Shown here in pieces: positions 6,362 to 13,552 of a stretch of DNA of 13,552 bases. Every line of letters starts with the position of its first letter. The stretch's first letter is position 1. Position numbers and translations under genes: made by a program. The notes beneath the pieces were generated by a model that saw only the letters and a list, made by a program, of their open reading frames with translations, did not search any database and had not been told where the DNA came from. This DNA is from Alphaproteobacteria bacterium (lineage in GTDB: Bacteria; Pseudomonadota; Alphaproteobacteria; Geminicoccales; Geminicoccaceae). The DNA is taken from positions 1 to 13,552 of the forward strand of contig JALSGW010000279.1 in NCBI GenBank assembly GCA_026982585.1. The letters run 5' to 3'.

Positions 6362-7992
6362 GCCGCCCGCTCGAGGCTCGGAGTCTTTCGTGCGGCGGCC
6401 ACGAAGCGTGCGAGCGTATCCGACATGACGCCGCGGGGCAAAAGGAGCTCGATCAGCTGGAAGCGGCCGCGGCGGCCGGCCGCCTGATCGAGTGCCTCCC
6501 TGAGCTCGCGTCGGGTGCGGACCCGGTAGCCGTCGCCGCCGAGCGCCTGGGCCAGGGCCCGGAAATCCATCTGCTCGAGATCGTTGAAGCGGGCATGGGG
6601 CGCGAAGGCGCGCAGCATCTCCCAGCTCGCGTTGTTGAACACCACCACCACCGGATCGATGCCGAGCCTGCGGCAGTTGGCGAGCTCCATGCCGGTCATC
6701 TGGAAGGCGCCGTCGCCCACCAGCACGAGGGGACGTCTGCCGGTGGCGAGCTGGGCGCCGATGCCGGCGGGCACCCCGAACCCCATGCCGGCATAATAGC
6801 CGGGTGCCACCAGGGCGGTTTCTTCGATGTCCATGGCCACGAACAGACAGTCCCCCACATCCGCGGCGATCGGCATCGGCCCCTGGCGAGCGAAGAGGTC
6901 GTTGATCGCGGGCGCGATGTCGTTGGGGTGGAGGGGCTGGTCGTCCGCCCGGAGACCGCGCGGATAGCGCCTTCGCCTGACCGTGACGCGGCTTTCGCCG
7001 AGCGGGCGCGCCCGGGCGCGCAAGGCCGCCACCAAGGCTCGAAGCGGCACCGCCGGATAGGCGTAGTAACCGATGCGCACCTGGCCGTCGAAGGCGTGGA
7101 TCACCCGCCTAAGGTCCAGACGTCCAGCGGCCACCCCGAAATTGGTGTCCGAAAGCACCACGCCGAGCAGCAGAAGCCCGTCCGATTCCTCTACCAGCCT
7201 GGCGATCCCGGGGTCTCCCGCCCGCCCGAGATAGGTGCCAAGAAGAGGCGCTTTGCTCTCGGAGAGGAGGCCGCGGCCGAGAAAGCTGGTCACCACCGGC
7301 AGCCGCAGGGCCCGCGCGAGCTCCGCCACCTGCTGTTCGAGATCGTAGCGGCGCACCTCGACCCCGACCATGAGCAGCGGCCGCGAGGCGCGGGCGAGCC
7401 GGGCCAACACCTCCTCCGCGCAGCTCGCAACCGCCTCCTCGTCCACCGGCTCCGGCTCCGGATCGGGCACGGGCGCGATGTCCATCTCCACCACGTCCCG
7501 CGGGATCTCGAGATAGACCGGCCGCGAGCCGGCGAGAGCGCAATCGAGCACCCGGGCGATCTCGAAGGGGGCGGTGCGGGGATCGTCGAGGCGCGCCTGG
7601 GCTTGGGTGATCTCCCGGAAGATGCGCGCCTGGCTGTCGAGCCGCGGGCCCTGGTGATGGACCAAGAGGCCGCTTTCGGCCTCGGCCCGCCCCGGGGCGG
7701 CGGAGATCACCACCACCGGCGACTTCTCCGCATAGGCCCCGGCGATGGGATGGACGATGTTGAAGGCGCCGGCGCCGTAGGTGACCGCCGCCACTCCGAG
7801 GCCGGAGCGGAAGCGGGCCGAGGCGTCGGCGGCAAAGCCCAGCGCCGGCTCGTTGGAAAGGGTGTAGAGGGGAAGCCGCCCTTCCGCCTCCACCTGCCGG
7901 AAGAAGGGCAGGGCGAAATCTCCGGGGATGCCGAAGATCTCGCTCGCCCCGCGCCGCTTGAGGGCCTCGAGCAGTGCCGCCACCAGCTTCAC
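6358..7992 (-). CDS. ipdC: Phenylpyruvate/indolepyruvate decarboxylase (ThDP-dependent, Azospirillum IpdC/PPDC type)
   Basis: Decarboxylates aromatic 2-keto acids (phenylpyruvate, indole-3-pyruvate) to the aldehydes; in Azospirillum the enzyme is the key step of auxin (indole-3-acetate) synthesis. The 544-residue chain matches that subfamily throughout. Visible catalytic features are D25 in FGIPGDFALPF, ThDP-activating E48 in LSNEPALGFAADA, the paired H112-H113 in LLVHHQGP, and the ThDP/Mg motif from VGDGAFQMTG (D427) to FNNASWEML (N453-N454). The SWEML after NN, in place of a YxxE-type segment, is the Azospirillum form. All key residues are present. The start is GTG 7992, overlapping the methyltransferase stop as GTGA, with GGGGAG 8 bases upstream. 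Whether this organism makes auxin, or uses the enzyme in Ehrlich-type phenylalanine breakdown, is not decided by the sequence. Confidence 0.93.
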   Translation of the reverse strand: MKLVAALLEALKRRGASEIFGIPGDFALPFFRQVEAEGRLPLYTLSNEPALGFAADASARFRSGLGVAAVTYGAGAFNIVHPIAGAYAEKSPVVVISAAPGRAEAESGLLVHHQGPRLDSQARIFREITQAQARLDDPRTAPFEIARVLDCALAGSRPVYLEIPRDVVEMDIAPVPDPEPEPVDEEAVASCAEEVLARLARASRPLLMVGVEVRRYDLEQQVAELARALRLPVVTSFLGRGLLSESKAPLLGTYLGRAGDPGIARLVEESDGLLLLGVVLSDTNFGVAAGRLDLRRVIHAFDGQVRIGYYAYPAVPLRALVAALRARARPLGESRVTVRRRRYPRGLRADDQPLHPNDIAPAINDLFARQGPMPIAADVGDCLFVAMDIEETALVAPGYYAGMGFGVPAGIGAQLATGRRPLVLVGDGAFQMTGMELANCRRLGIDPVVVVFNNASWEMLRAFAPHARFNDLEQMDFRALAQALGGDGYRVRTRRELREALDQAAGRRGRFQLIELLLPRGVMSDTLARFVAAARKTPSLERAA

Positions 7993-8645
7993 CGTCCGCT
8001 CTCCCCTTCATGCACCTTGCGGGCCACGATATGCCAAAGGTGCCACCACTTGAAGCGGCCCCGGGGCGTGACGGCGCGGCAGCGCTCCTCCTCCAGCCAC
8101 TCCAGCTCCATCCCGGAAAACCATGCGGCGAGCTCCCCGCGCTCGACTCCGAAACAACGGCCTTCCCGCACCCAGCTGTCCCCGGGGCCGAGCAAATGGC
8201 CGGCGAACCGGCCGCCCGGGCTCAGCGCCCGCCGCACCCGGGCCAGCAGAAGGGCCGCCTCCTCCCGCTCGAGCGTGAACAGCACGAAGCTCGCGTTCAC
8301 GAGATCGGCCGGAGGTGGGATCCAGCTGCGCAGATCCGCACACACCAGATGGAGCCGCGACCGCCAAGACTGCGGCACGCGCCCGAGGAAGGCGTTCAGG
8401 GCCGCCTCCTCCCGATCCACCGCCACCACCCGATGACCCCGCCTGAGCATCTCCAGACCGTCCCGGCCCGTCCCGCAGCCGAGATCCGCGATCAAAAGCG
8501 GGCTCCGTCCCTCGGCCGCGAAAGCGTCGAGCGCGCGCAGCAGGGTGGCCCGGGGAGGCCGGTCGCGGGTGCGCGCGTAATAGGCGCTGTAATCGGTCTG
8601 GATGTCGGAACGGATGGTTGACTTGCATTCGCGTTCTTCCACCAT
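7989..8645 (-). CDS. Class I SAM-dependent methyltransferase, TehB-like
   Basis: A soluble 218-residue methyltransferase with a Rossmann fold. Motif I is LLIADLGCGTG (D54 to G60), followed by the acidic SAM-ribose residue in HRVVAVDREEAAL. LVCADLRSW and LVNASFVLFTLE give motifs II and III, then LSPGGRFAGHLLGPGDSW. The last part resembles small TehB-like methyltransferases, whose natural substrates are mostly unknown. It is first in a three-gene operon with ipdC and the transporter. ATG 8645 was chosen; an in-frame ATG at 8690 would add 15 residues and overlap the divergent dprA start. Neither has a strong ribosome binding site. Its promoter would have to lie inside the dprA coding sequence. 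Confidence 0.85.
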   Translation of the reverse strand: MVEERECKSTIRSDIQTDYSAYYARTRDRPPRATLLRALDAFAAEGRSPLLIADLGCGTGRDGLEMLRRGHRVVAVDREEAALNAFLGRVPQSWRSRLHLVCADLRSWIPPPADLVNASFVLFTLEREEAALLLARVRRALSPGGRFAGHLLGPGDSWVREGRCFGVERGELAAWFSGMELEWLEEERCRAVTPRGRFKWWHLWHIVARKVHEGESGR

Positions 8646-8663
8646 CGGGAGGAGTTCCGCTCT

Positions 8664-9770
8664 GTGATGCCGATGACCTTCGCGGAGCATGAGGATCTCG
8701 TCCCCCTGCTGGCGCTGGCCCGCAGCCGGGGTGTGGGCCCCGTCCTCTGCCGCCGGTTGCTGCGCCGCTCAGGCGATCCGCGCCGCGCCTATGAAGCCCT
8801 TGCGGCGTTGGTCGGCAAGGGCCGGCTCAGGGGGGTGCGGGTGTGTCCGCTCGAGCGGGCGGCCGAGGAGGTCGTGCGCATCCGCGAGCGGGGATGGCGG
8901 CTGCTCGGCCTCGGCGGGCCGGGCTATCCGGAGGGGCTTGCGGCGCTCGACGATGCACCTCCTGTGTTGATGGTGGGCGGCGATCTCGCCTGTTTCGGCA
9001 GGCCCATGGTGGCGGTGGTGGGAGCCCGCCATGCGAGTGTGGCGGGATGCCGTTTCGCCCGCACCCTCGCGCAGGACCTCTCGGCGGCCGGGGTGTGCGT
9101 GGTCTCGGGCCTCGCCCGCGGGATCGACGGCGCCGCCCATGAGGGTGCGCTTGCGGGCGCAGCGGGGACGGTGGCGGTGCTGGCCGCGGGGCTCGATCGG
9201 GTCTATCCGCCGGAGCATCGGGATCTGTTCGCCCGCATCCGGCGGCGGGGGGTGGTGATGAGCGAACATCCCCTCGGCGCACCGCCGCTTGCGCGGCATT
9301 TCCCCCGCCGCAACCGGCTGATCGCCGCCCTGGTGCGCGCGGTGGTGGTGGTGGAGGCGAGCGAGCGCTCGGGATCGCTGATGACCGCCCGGCTCGCTCT
9401 CGATCTCGGCCGCGAGGTGCTGGCGGTGCCGGGTTCGCCCACCGATCCGCGCCATGCCGGAACCAACCGGCTGCTTCGGGAGGGGGCGCATTTGGTGGAG
9501 CGCGCCGAAGACGTGCTGGCCTTGTTTTCGGGACCAATTGCGGCGGCGCCTCCGCCCGCCTTCCAGATGCCCGCGACCGGTCCCGCGGGCGGAGGCGATC
9601 TGACGAGGCGGTTGCTGGATGCCCTCGGACCGGAGCCGGTGCCGGTGGACGTCCTCGTGCGGGAGCTCGGGGTCGAAGCGGCGGCGCTGCAGGAGGCGCT
9701 CGTCGGCCTCGAGGTGGAGGGGCTCGTGCTGCGCCATCCCGGCAACCGCATCTCCCGGCTTGACGGTTGA
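8664..9770 (+). CDS. dprA: DNA processing protein DprA (Smf)
   Basis: Binds incoming single-stranded DNA and loads RecA during natural transformation; also kept in many bacteria with no known competence. The 368 residues show the full layout: an N-terminal helical region (LLALARSRGVGPVLCRRLLR), then the Rossmann core. The core has MVAVVGARHAS (about 115-125), VVSGLARGIDGAAH (147-159), the HFPRRNRLIAALV loop (from H212), ERSGSLMTARLAL and VPGSPTDPRHAGTNRLL. A C-terminal winged-helix domain follows from about residue 312 (LTRRLLDALGPEPVPVDVLV). The start is GTG 8664: GGAGGAG (8648-8654) is 9 bases away, against 12 for the ATG at 8667. It begins about 18 bases from the divergent methyltransferase start. 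topA follows after 69 bases and is probably in the same operon. Confidence 0.96.
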   Translation: MMPMTFAEHEDLVPLLALARSRGVGPVLCRRLLRRSGDPRRAYEALAALVGKGRLRGVRVCPLERAAEEVVRIRERGWRLLGLGGPGYPEGLAALDDAPPVLMVGGDLACFGRPMVAVVGARHASVAGCRFARTLAQDLSAAGVCVVSGLARGIDGAAHEGALAGAAGTVAVLAAGLDRVYPPEHRDLFARIRRRGVVMSEHPLGAPPLARHFPRRNRLIAALVRAVVVVEASERSGSLMTARLALDLGREVLAVPGSPTDPRHAGTNRLLREGAHLVERAEDVLALFSGPIAAAPPPAFQMPATGPAGGGDLTRRLLDALGPEPVPVDVLVRELGVEAAALQEALVGLEVEGLVLRHPGNRISRLDG

Positions 9771-9839
9771 CGCCCGTGGCCTCCAGGATCCATCTGCATC
9801 ACCGTCGCTCCACGAATCCGACGCCTCGCTGGAGTCCCC

Positions 9840-12365
9840 ATGGACGTGGTCGTCGTCGAATCGCCCACCAAGGCGCGATCGATCGCCAAATATCTGGGCC
9901 CCGGCTACCGGGTGTTGCCCTCCTTCGGCCATGTGCGGGACCTGCCGGAGCGGGACGGTTCGGTGCGCCCGGAGCGCGACTTCGAGATGATCTACGAGCT
10001 CCTGCCGGACAAGAAGAAGCGCATCGCGGAGATCGCCCGCGCGCTGAAGGGCGCGAAACGGCTCTGGCTCGCCACCGACCCCGACCGCGAAGGGGAGGCG
10101 ATCTCCTGGCATCTGGTGGCGGCGCTGAGGGAGCTGGGCGCGCTCGACGGTATCGAGGTCAAGCGGGTGGTGTTCCACGAGGTGACCAGGCGGGCGGTGC
10201 TCGAGGCGATGGCCCGGCCGCGCGAGCTCGACATGCGGCTGATCGACGCCTATCAGGCGCGCCGCGCGCTGGATTATCTGGTGGGCTTCACCCTCTCCCC
10301 GGTGCTGTGGCGCAAACTGCAGGGCTCCCGTTCGGCGGGGCGCGTGCAGTCGGTGGCGTTGCGCCTCATCTGCGAGCGCGAGGCCGAGATCGAGGCCTTT
10401 CGCCCGCGCGAGTACTGGACCGTGGAGGCGCTGCTGGAGAACCGGGAAGGCGCCCGCTTTCGCGCCCGGCTGACCCATCTGGACGGCGCACGGCTGGACA
10501 AATTCGCCCTCTCCGACCAGCAGGCCGCGGAGCGGGCGCGGGCGGCGGTGGAGGCGGCGGAGCTGCGGGTGCTCCGGGTCGAGCGCAAGCGCGTCTCCCG
10601 CAATCCACCGCCGCCCTTCACCACCGCCACCCTGCAGCAGGAGGCCTCGCGCAAGCTCGGCTTTCCCGCCGACCGCACCATGCGCCTCGCCCAGCGCCTG
10701 TTCGAGGGGGTCGAGCTGGACGGCGAGACGGTGGGGCTGATCACCTACATGCGCACCGACAGCGTGCAGCTCGCCGAAGAAGCGGTGCGGGCGATCCGCG
10801 ATCACATCCGGGAGCGCTTCGGCGACGCTTTTGTGCCGGCGCAGCCGCCGCGTCACAAGACCCGGGCGCGGGCCGCCCAGGAGGCCCACGAGGCGATCCG
10901 TCCCACCGACGTGGCGCGCACGCCCGAGCAGCTGGCCCGGTTCCTGGATCGGGATCTGCTGCGGCTGTACGATCTCATCTGGCGGCGGGCGGTGGCGAGC
11001 CAGATGGCCGCCGCGCGCTTCGATCGGGTGAGCGCGGAGGTGGGCGACGAAGCCCGCGGGGTGGTGCTGCGGGCAAGCGGCCAGACCCTCGCTTTTGCGG
11101 GTCACCTCCAGCTCTATCAGGAGGGTCGGGACGATCCCGGCGACGAGGAGGAGGACGGCACCCTGCCCGCGCTGGCCACAGGCGAACCGGTCGAGAGGCG
11201 CAAGGTGGAGGCGAAAGCGCATACCACCGAACCGCCCCCGCGCTACACCGAGGCGAGCCTGGTCAAGCGGCTCGAGGAGCTCGGCGTCGGCCGCCCGAGC
11301 ACCTACGCCCAGATCCTCTCGGTGCTCCAGGAACGGCGCTACGTGCGGCTCGAGAACAAACGTTTCGTGCCCGAGGACCGCGGACGGCTGGTCAACGCCT
11401 TTTTGGTGAGCTTCTTCGACGAATACGTCCAGCCCGCCTTCACCGCGCGGCTCGAGGATCAGCTCGACGCCATCGCCGCCGGCGAGATCGACTGGCGTGC
11501 GGTGCTGCGCCGTTTCTGGACTCCCTTCAGCGCGGCGGTGGAACAGGTTCAGGAACGGCGGGTGAGCGAGATCCTGGAGGCCCTCAACGAGGCGCTCGCG
11601 CCCAAGCTGTTCCCGCCCCGCGAGGACGGCGGCGATCCGCGCCGCTGCCCGGCCTGCGGGGATGGCACGCTGTCGCTCAAACTCGGTCGCTTCGGCGCCT
11701 TCGTCGGATGTTCCCGTTATCCCGCCTGCCGCTACACCCGTCCGCTCGCCGAGAGCCGGGAGGCGGGAGCCAGGGAACGGCTCATCGGGGTCGATCCCGA
11801 CAGCGGCGAGGAGATCTGGCTCAAGGTCGGGCGCTTCGGCCCTTATGTGCAGCGGGGCGGCGGCGAGCAGGCGCAGCGGATCTCGCTTCCGCCAGGATGG
11901 CCGCCGGATGAGGTGGATCTCGCCCGCGCCCGGGCGCTTCTCTCCCTGCCGCGCAGCCTCGGCCACGACCCCGAGACCGGCGAGGAAATCCTGGTCGGCA
12001 TCAACCGTTTCGGCCCCTATCTCCAGCGCGGCGCGGAGCGCATGCGCCTGCCCGCGGAGGAGGACGTGCTCACCATCGGCATCAACCGGGCGCTTGCGCT
12101 GTTGGCGGACCGCAAGAGCGGCCCCAGGCGGCGGATGGCCCAGGTGCTGCGCGAACTCGGGCCCCATCCCAAGGACCAAAAGCCGGTGCAGCTGGTGCAG
12201 GGACGCTTCGGGCCCTATGTGCGGCACGGTCGCGTCAACGCCAGCCTGCCCAAGGGGACCGATCCCGAGGGGGTCGATCTCGCCCAGGCGCTCCACCTGC
12301 TCGAGGCCAAGAGCAAACGGGGAGGGCGTGCGTCCGGACGGAAGAGACGGGCGGTGGGCGGTTGA
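9840..12365 (+). CDS. topA: DNA topoisomerase I (type IA)
   Basis: Relaxes negative supercoils by passing one strand through a transient break. The chain is 841 residues. The Toprim domain has VVVVESPTKARSIAKYLG (E7) and WLATDPDREGEAISWHL (acidic triad D80, D82, E84). SAGRVQSVALRLICEREAEI follows. The active-site tyrosine is Y303 in GLITYMRTDS, with R305 two residues on. YTEASLVKRLEELGVGRPST completes the core. The C-terminal part has one four-cysteine zinc ribbon (C603, C606, C624, C630) and then three Toprim C-terminal repeats, marked by VGRFGPYVQRG, INRFGPYLQRG and QGRFGPYVRHG; this is a common alphaproteobacterial form with fewer zinc ribbons than E. coli. A lysine/arginine-rich tail ends the protein. 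ATG 9840 has GGAG 5 bases upstream. Confidence 0.98.
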   Translation: MDVVVVESPTKARSIAKYLGPGYRVLPSFGHVRDLPERDGSVRPERDFEMIYELLPDKKKRIAEIARALKGAKRLWLATDPDREGEAISWHLVAALRELGALDGIEVKRVVFHEVTRRAVLEAMARPRELDMRLIDAYQARRALDYLVGFTLSPVLWRKLQGSRSAGRVQSVALRLICEREAEIEAFRPREYWTVEALLENREGARFRARLTHLDGARLDKFALSDQQAAERARAAVEAAELRVLRVERKRVSRNPPPPFTTATLQQEASRKLGFPADRTMRLAQRLFEGVELDGETVGLITYMRTDSVQLAEEAVRAIRDHIRERFGDAFVPAQPPRHKTRARAAQEAHEAIRPTDVARTPEQLARFLDRDLLRLYDLIWRRAVASQMAAARFDRVSAEVGDEARGVVLRASGQTLAFAGHLQLYQEGRDDPGDEEEDGTLPALATGEPVERRKVEAKAHTTEPPPRYTEASLVKRLEELGVGRPSTYAQILSVLQERRYVRLENKRFVPEDRGRLVNAFLVSFFDEYVQPAFTARLEDQLDAIAAGEIDWRAVLRRFWTPFSAAVEQVQERRVSEILEALNEALAPKLFPPREDGGDPRRCPACGDGTLSLKLGRFGAFVGCSRYPACRYTRPLAESREAGARERLIGVDPDSGEEIWLKVGRFGPYVQRGGGEQAQRISLPPGWPPDEVDLARARALLSLPRSLGHDPETGEEILVGINRFGPYLQRGAERMRLPAEEDVLTIGINRALALLADRKSGPRRRMAQVLRELGPHPKDQKPVQLVQGRFGPYVRHGRVNASLPKGTDPEGVDLAQALHLLEAKSKRGGRASGRKRRAVGG

Positions 12366-12367
12366 CC

Positions 12368-13552
12368 ATGGACGCACCCGAGGACGTCGAGGGATTGCCG
12401 CCTCTCGAGGAGCTGCTGAACTTCCTGCGGTTGCGCGGCGGTCGGGCGAGCGTGCGGGACGTGGCCCGCGCCTTCCGCCTCAGCCGCCCTCAGCGCATCG
12501 CCCTGCGTCGCCTGCTCGCCCGCCTGCGCCGGCAGGGGGTGCTGCCCCGGCGCACGGAGCGCCATCGCGCCGCCGCCTGGCCGCGGATGACGGTGGTGGA
12601 GGTGGTGGCGCTCGAGCGGGACGGCGGCGTGCTGGTGGAAACCCCGCTGCGCCCCGGAGAGCGCATCCGACTGCGGGATCCGCGGGGAGGGGTTCCGCCG
12701 CTCGCGCCGGGCGATCGCGCCCTGGTCCGCCTCGACCAGACGGAGAGCGGCGAGGTGGAGGCGGAGCTGGTGCGCACGGTGCCGCGCCCGATCCGGGAGG
12801 CGGTGGGCGTGGTGGAATCGTCCCCCGCAGGCCTCTGGTTGCGCCCGGCCGGACGCAAGGGCGGACGCAGCTTTCGCCTGCGGCCGGGCAAGGTGCAGGT
12901 GGAGGCGGGGGATCTGGTGCGGGCGCGTCTGGTGCTCTCGCGTCCGCTCGCGCCGCCCGAGGCGGTGGTGGTGGAGCGGTTCGGACGCGCCGACGACAGC
13001 CGCACCATCACCCCCGCGGTGGCCGCCCAGTACGGCTTCGCGCTCGCCTTCCCGAGGCCGCTTCTGGCCCGGGCGGCGCGCCTCGGCGCGGCGGATCGGG
13101 AAGGGCGGTTGGACCTCACCGACCTGCCGCTTGTGACCATCGACGGCGAGGACGCCCGCGACTTCGACGACGCCGTGGCGGCCGAGCGGCTTGGCGAGCG
13201 GGGCTACAGGCTCTGGGTCGCCATCGCCGACGTGGCCCATTACGTCCGCCCCGAGGATGTGCTGGACGAGGAGGCGCGTCGGCGGGGCAATTCGGTCTAT
13301 TTCCCGGACCGCGCCCTGCCCATGCTGCCGCCGGCGCTCTCGGAGCGACTCTGCTCCCTGCAGCCGGGGGAGGAACGGCCCTGTGTGGTGGTGGAGCTGG
13401 AGATCGACCGGGCGGGGCGCACCAAGCAGGCGCGGTTTCACCGCGCGGTGATGCGCTCGCGCGCGCGGCTCACCTACGAGCGGGTGCAGGCGGCCCGGGA
13501 CGGACGGCCCGACGCCGAGTGCGAGCGGTGGTGGGAGCCCGTGCTCGAGCCC
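12368..13552 (+). CDS. rnr: Ribonuclease R (partial, 3' end outside window)
   Basis: Processive 3'-to-5' exoribonuclease of the RNB family, active on structured RNA. The first 395 codons are visible. An N-terminal winged-helix region (LEELLNFLRLRGGRASVRDV) leads into cold-shock-type beta barrels. The catalytic domain then begins with VTIDGEDARDFDDAV, where D259, D265, D267 and D268 have the spacing of the Mg-binding aspartates of E. coli RNase R. VAIADVAHYVRPEDVLDEEA and YFPDRALPMLPPALSERLCS follow as in the family. The start ATG is 2 bases after the topA stop, so translation is probably coupled to topA. The end of the RNB domain and the S1 domain lie beyond the window. Confidence 0.97.
   Translation, partial: MDAPEDVEGLPPLEELLNFLRLRGGRASVRDVARAFRLSRPQRIALRRLLARLRRQGVLPRRTERHRAAAWPRMTVVEVVALERDGGVLVETPLRPGERIRLRDPRGGVPPLAPGDRALVRLDQTESGEVEAELVRTVPRPIREAVGVVESSPAGLWLRPAGRKGGRSFRLRPGKVQVEAGDLVRARLVLSRPLAPPEAVVVERFGRADDSRTITPAVAAQYGFALAFPRPLLARAARLGAADREGRLDLTDLPLVTIDGEDARDFDDAVAAERLGERGYRLWVAIADVAHYVRPEDVLDEEARRRGNSVYFPDRALPMLPPALSERLCSLQPGEERPCVVVELEIDRAGRTKQARFHRAVMRSRARLTYERVQAARDGRPDAECERWWEPVLEP

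Noticed and set aside
8618..8646. dprA promoter TTGACT with 17-base spacing
   Set aside because: The hexamer at the -10 position (ACCATC) hardly matches consensus, so it is not listed as a feature.
8769..12377. Very long open frame (1202 codons) on the minus strand, antisense to dprA and topA
   Set aside because: It is the mirror of GC-rich codon usage in dprA and topA, both of which have complete family motifs. Its translation is rich in H, R, G and P with no recognisable domain.

Overview
The window reads as chromosomal DNA from a high-GC (by eye about 70 %) alphaproteobacterium. Three things point there: the dprA-topA-rnr gene order, an FAD monooxygenase of the alphaproteobacterial UbiH/UbiL type, and a ThDP decarboxylase that resembles the Azospirillum phenylpyruvate/indolepyruvate decarboxylase almost from end to end. 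I cannot name the genus. I see no insertion sequence, phage gene, CRISPR array, tRNA or rRNA. The genes look like ordinary housekeeping and metabolic genes, and the most informative parts are the regulatory regions between them.

Layout. (1) Positions 1-440, minus strand, hold the 5' part of a divergent ThiM-like (hydroxyethylthiazole kinase family) gene that runs off the left edge. Positions 441-838 are non-coding. They hold a TPP riboswitch (500-595), a hairpin that can hide the ribosome binding site and start codon of that gene (438-478), its sigma70-type promoter (606-634), and facing the other way a sigma54-type promoter (731-746) with an upstream near-copy. (2) 839-2116, plus: ammonium transporter amtB, followed by a strong intrinsic terminator. 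(3) 2187-3416, minus: UbiH-family ubiquinone hydroxylase, starting at TTG. A 176-base divergent region with stacked inverted repeats separates it from (4) 3593-4753, plus: a group IV PLP-dependent ornithine/lysine-type decarboxylase, followed by a 68-residue unknown protein (4840-5046). (5) 8645-5051, minus: a tight three-gene operon of methyltransferase, phenylpyruvate/indolepyruvate decarboxylase and LplT-like MFS transporter, in which both junctions are 4-base stop/start overlaps. (6) 8664-13552, plus: dprA, topA and rnr (RNase R, cut by the right edge). The methyltransferase operon and dprA start back to back with about 18 bases between start codons.

How it fits together. The left side links nutrient sensing to uptake and salvage: thiamine status through the riboswitch, and nitrogen status through the probable sigma54 promoter of amtB. 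The centre has quinone and polyamine synthesis. The right side is nucleic-acid maintenance: DNA-uptake/recombination protein, topoisomerase I and exoribonuclease. The small operon between them is the least expected piece, and its combined function is not established. I found no clearly new multi-gene system. The best candidates for a second look are the complete riboswitch switching logic at 438-506, the duplicated sigma54-like element, and the methyltransferase-decarboxylase-transporter operon.
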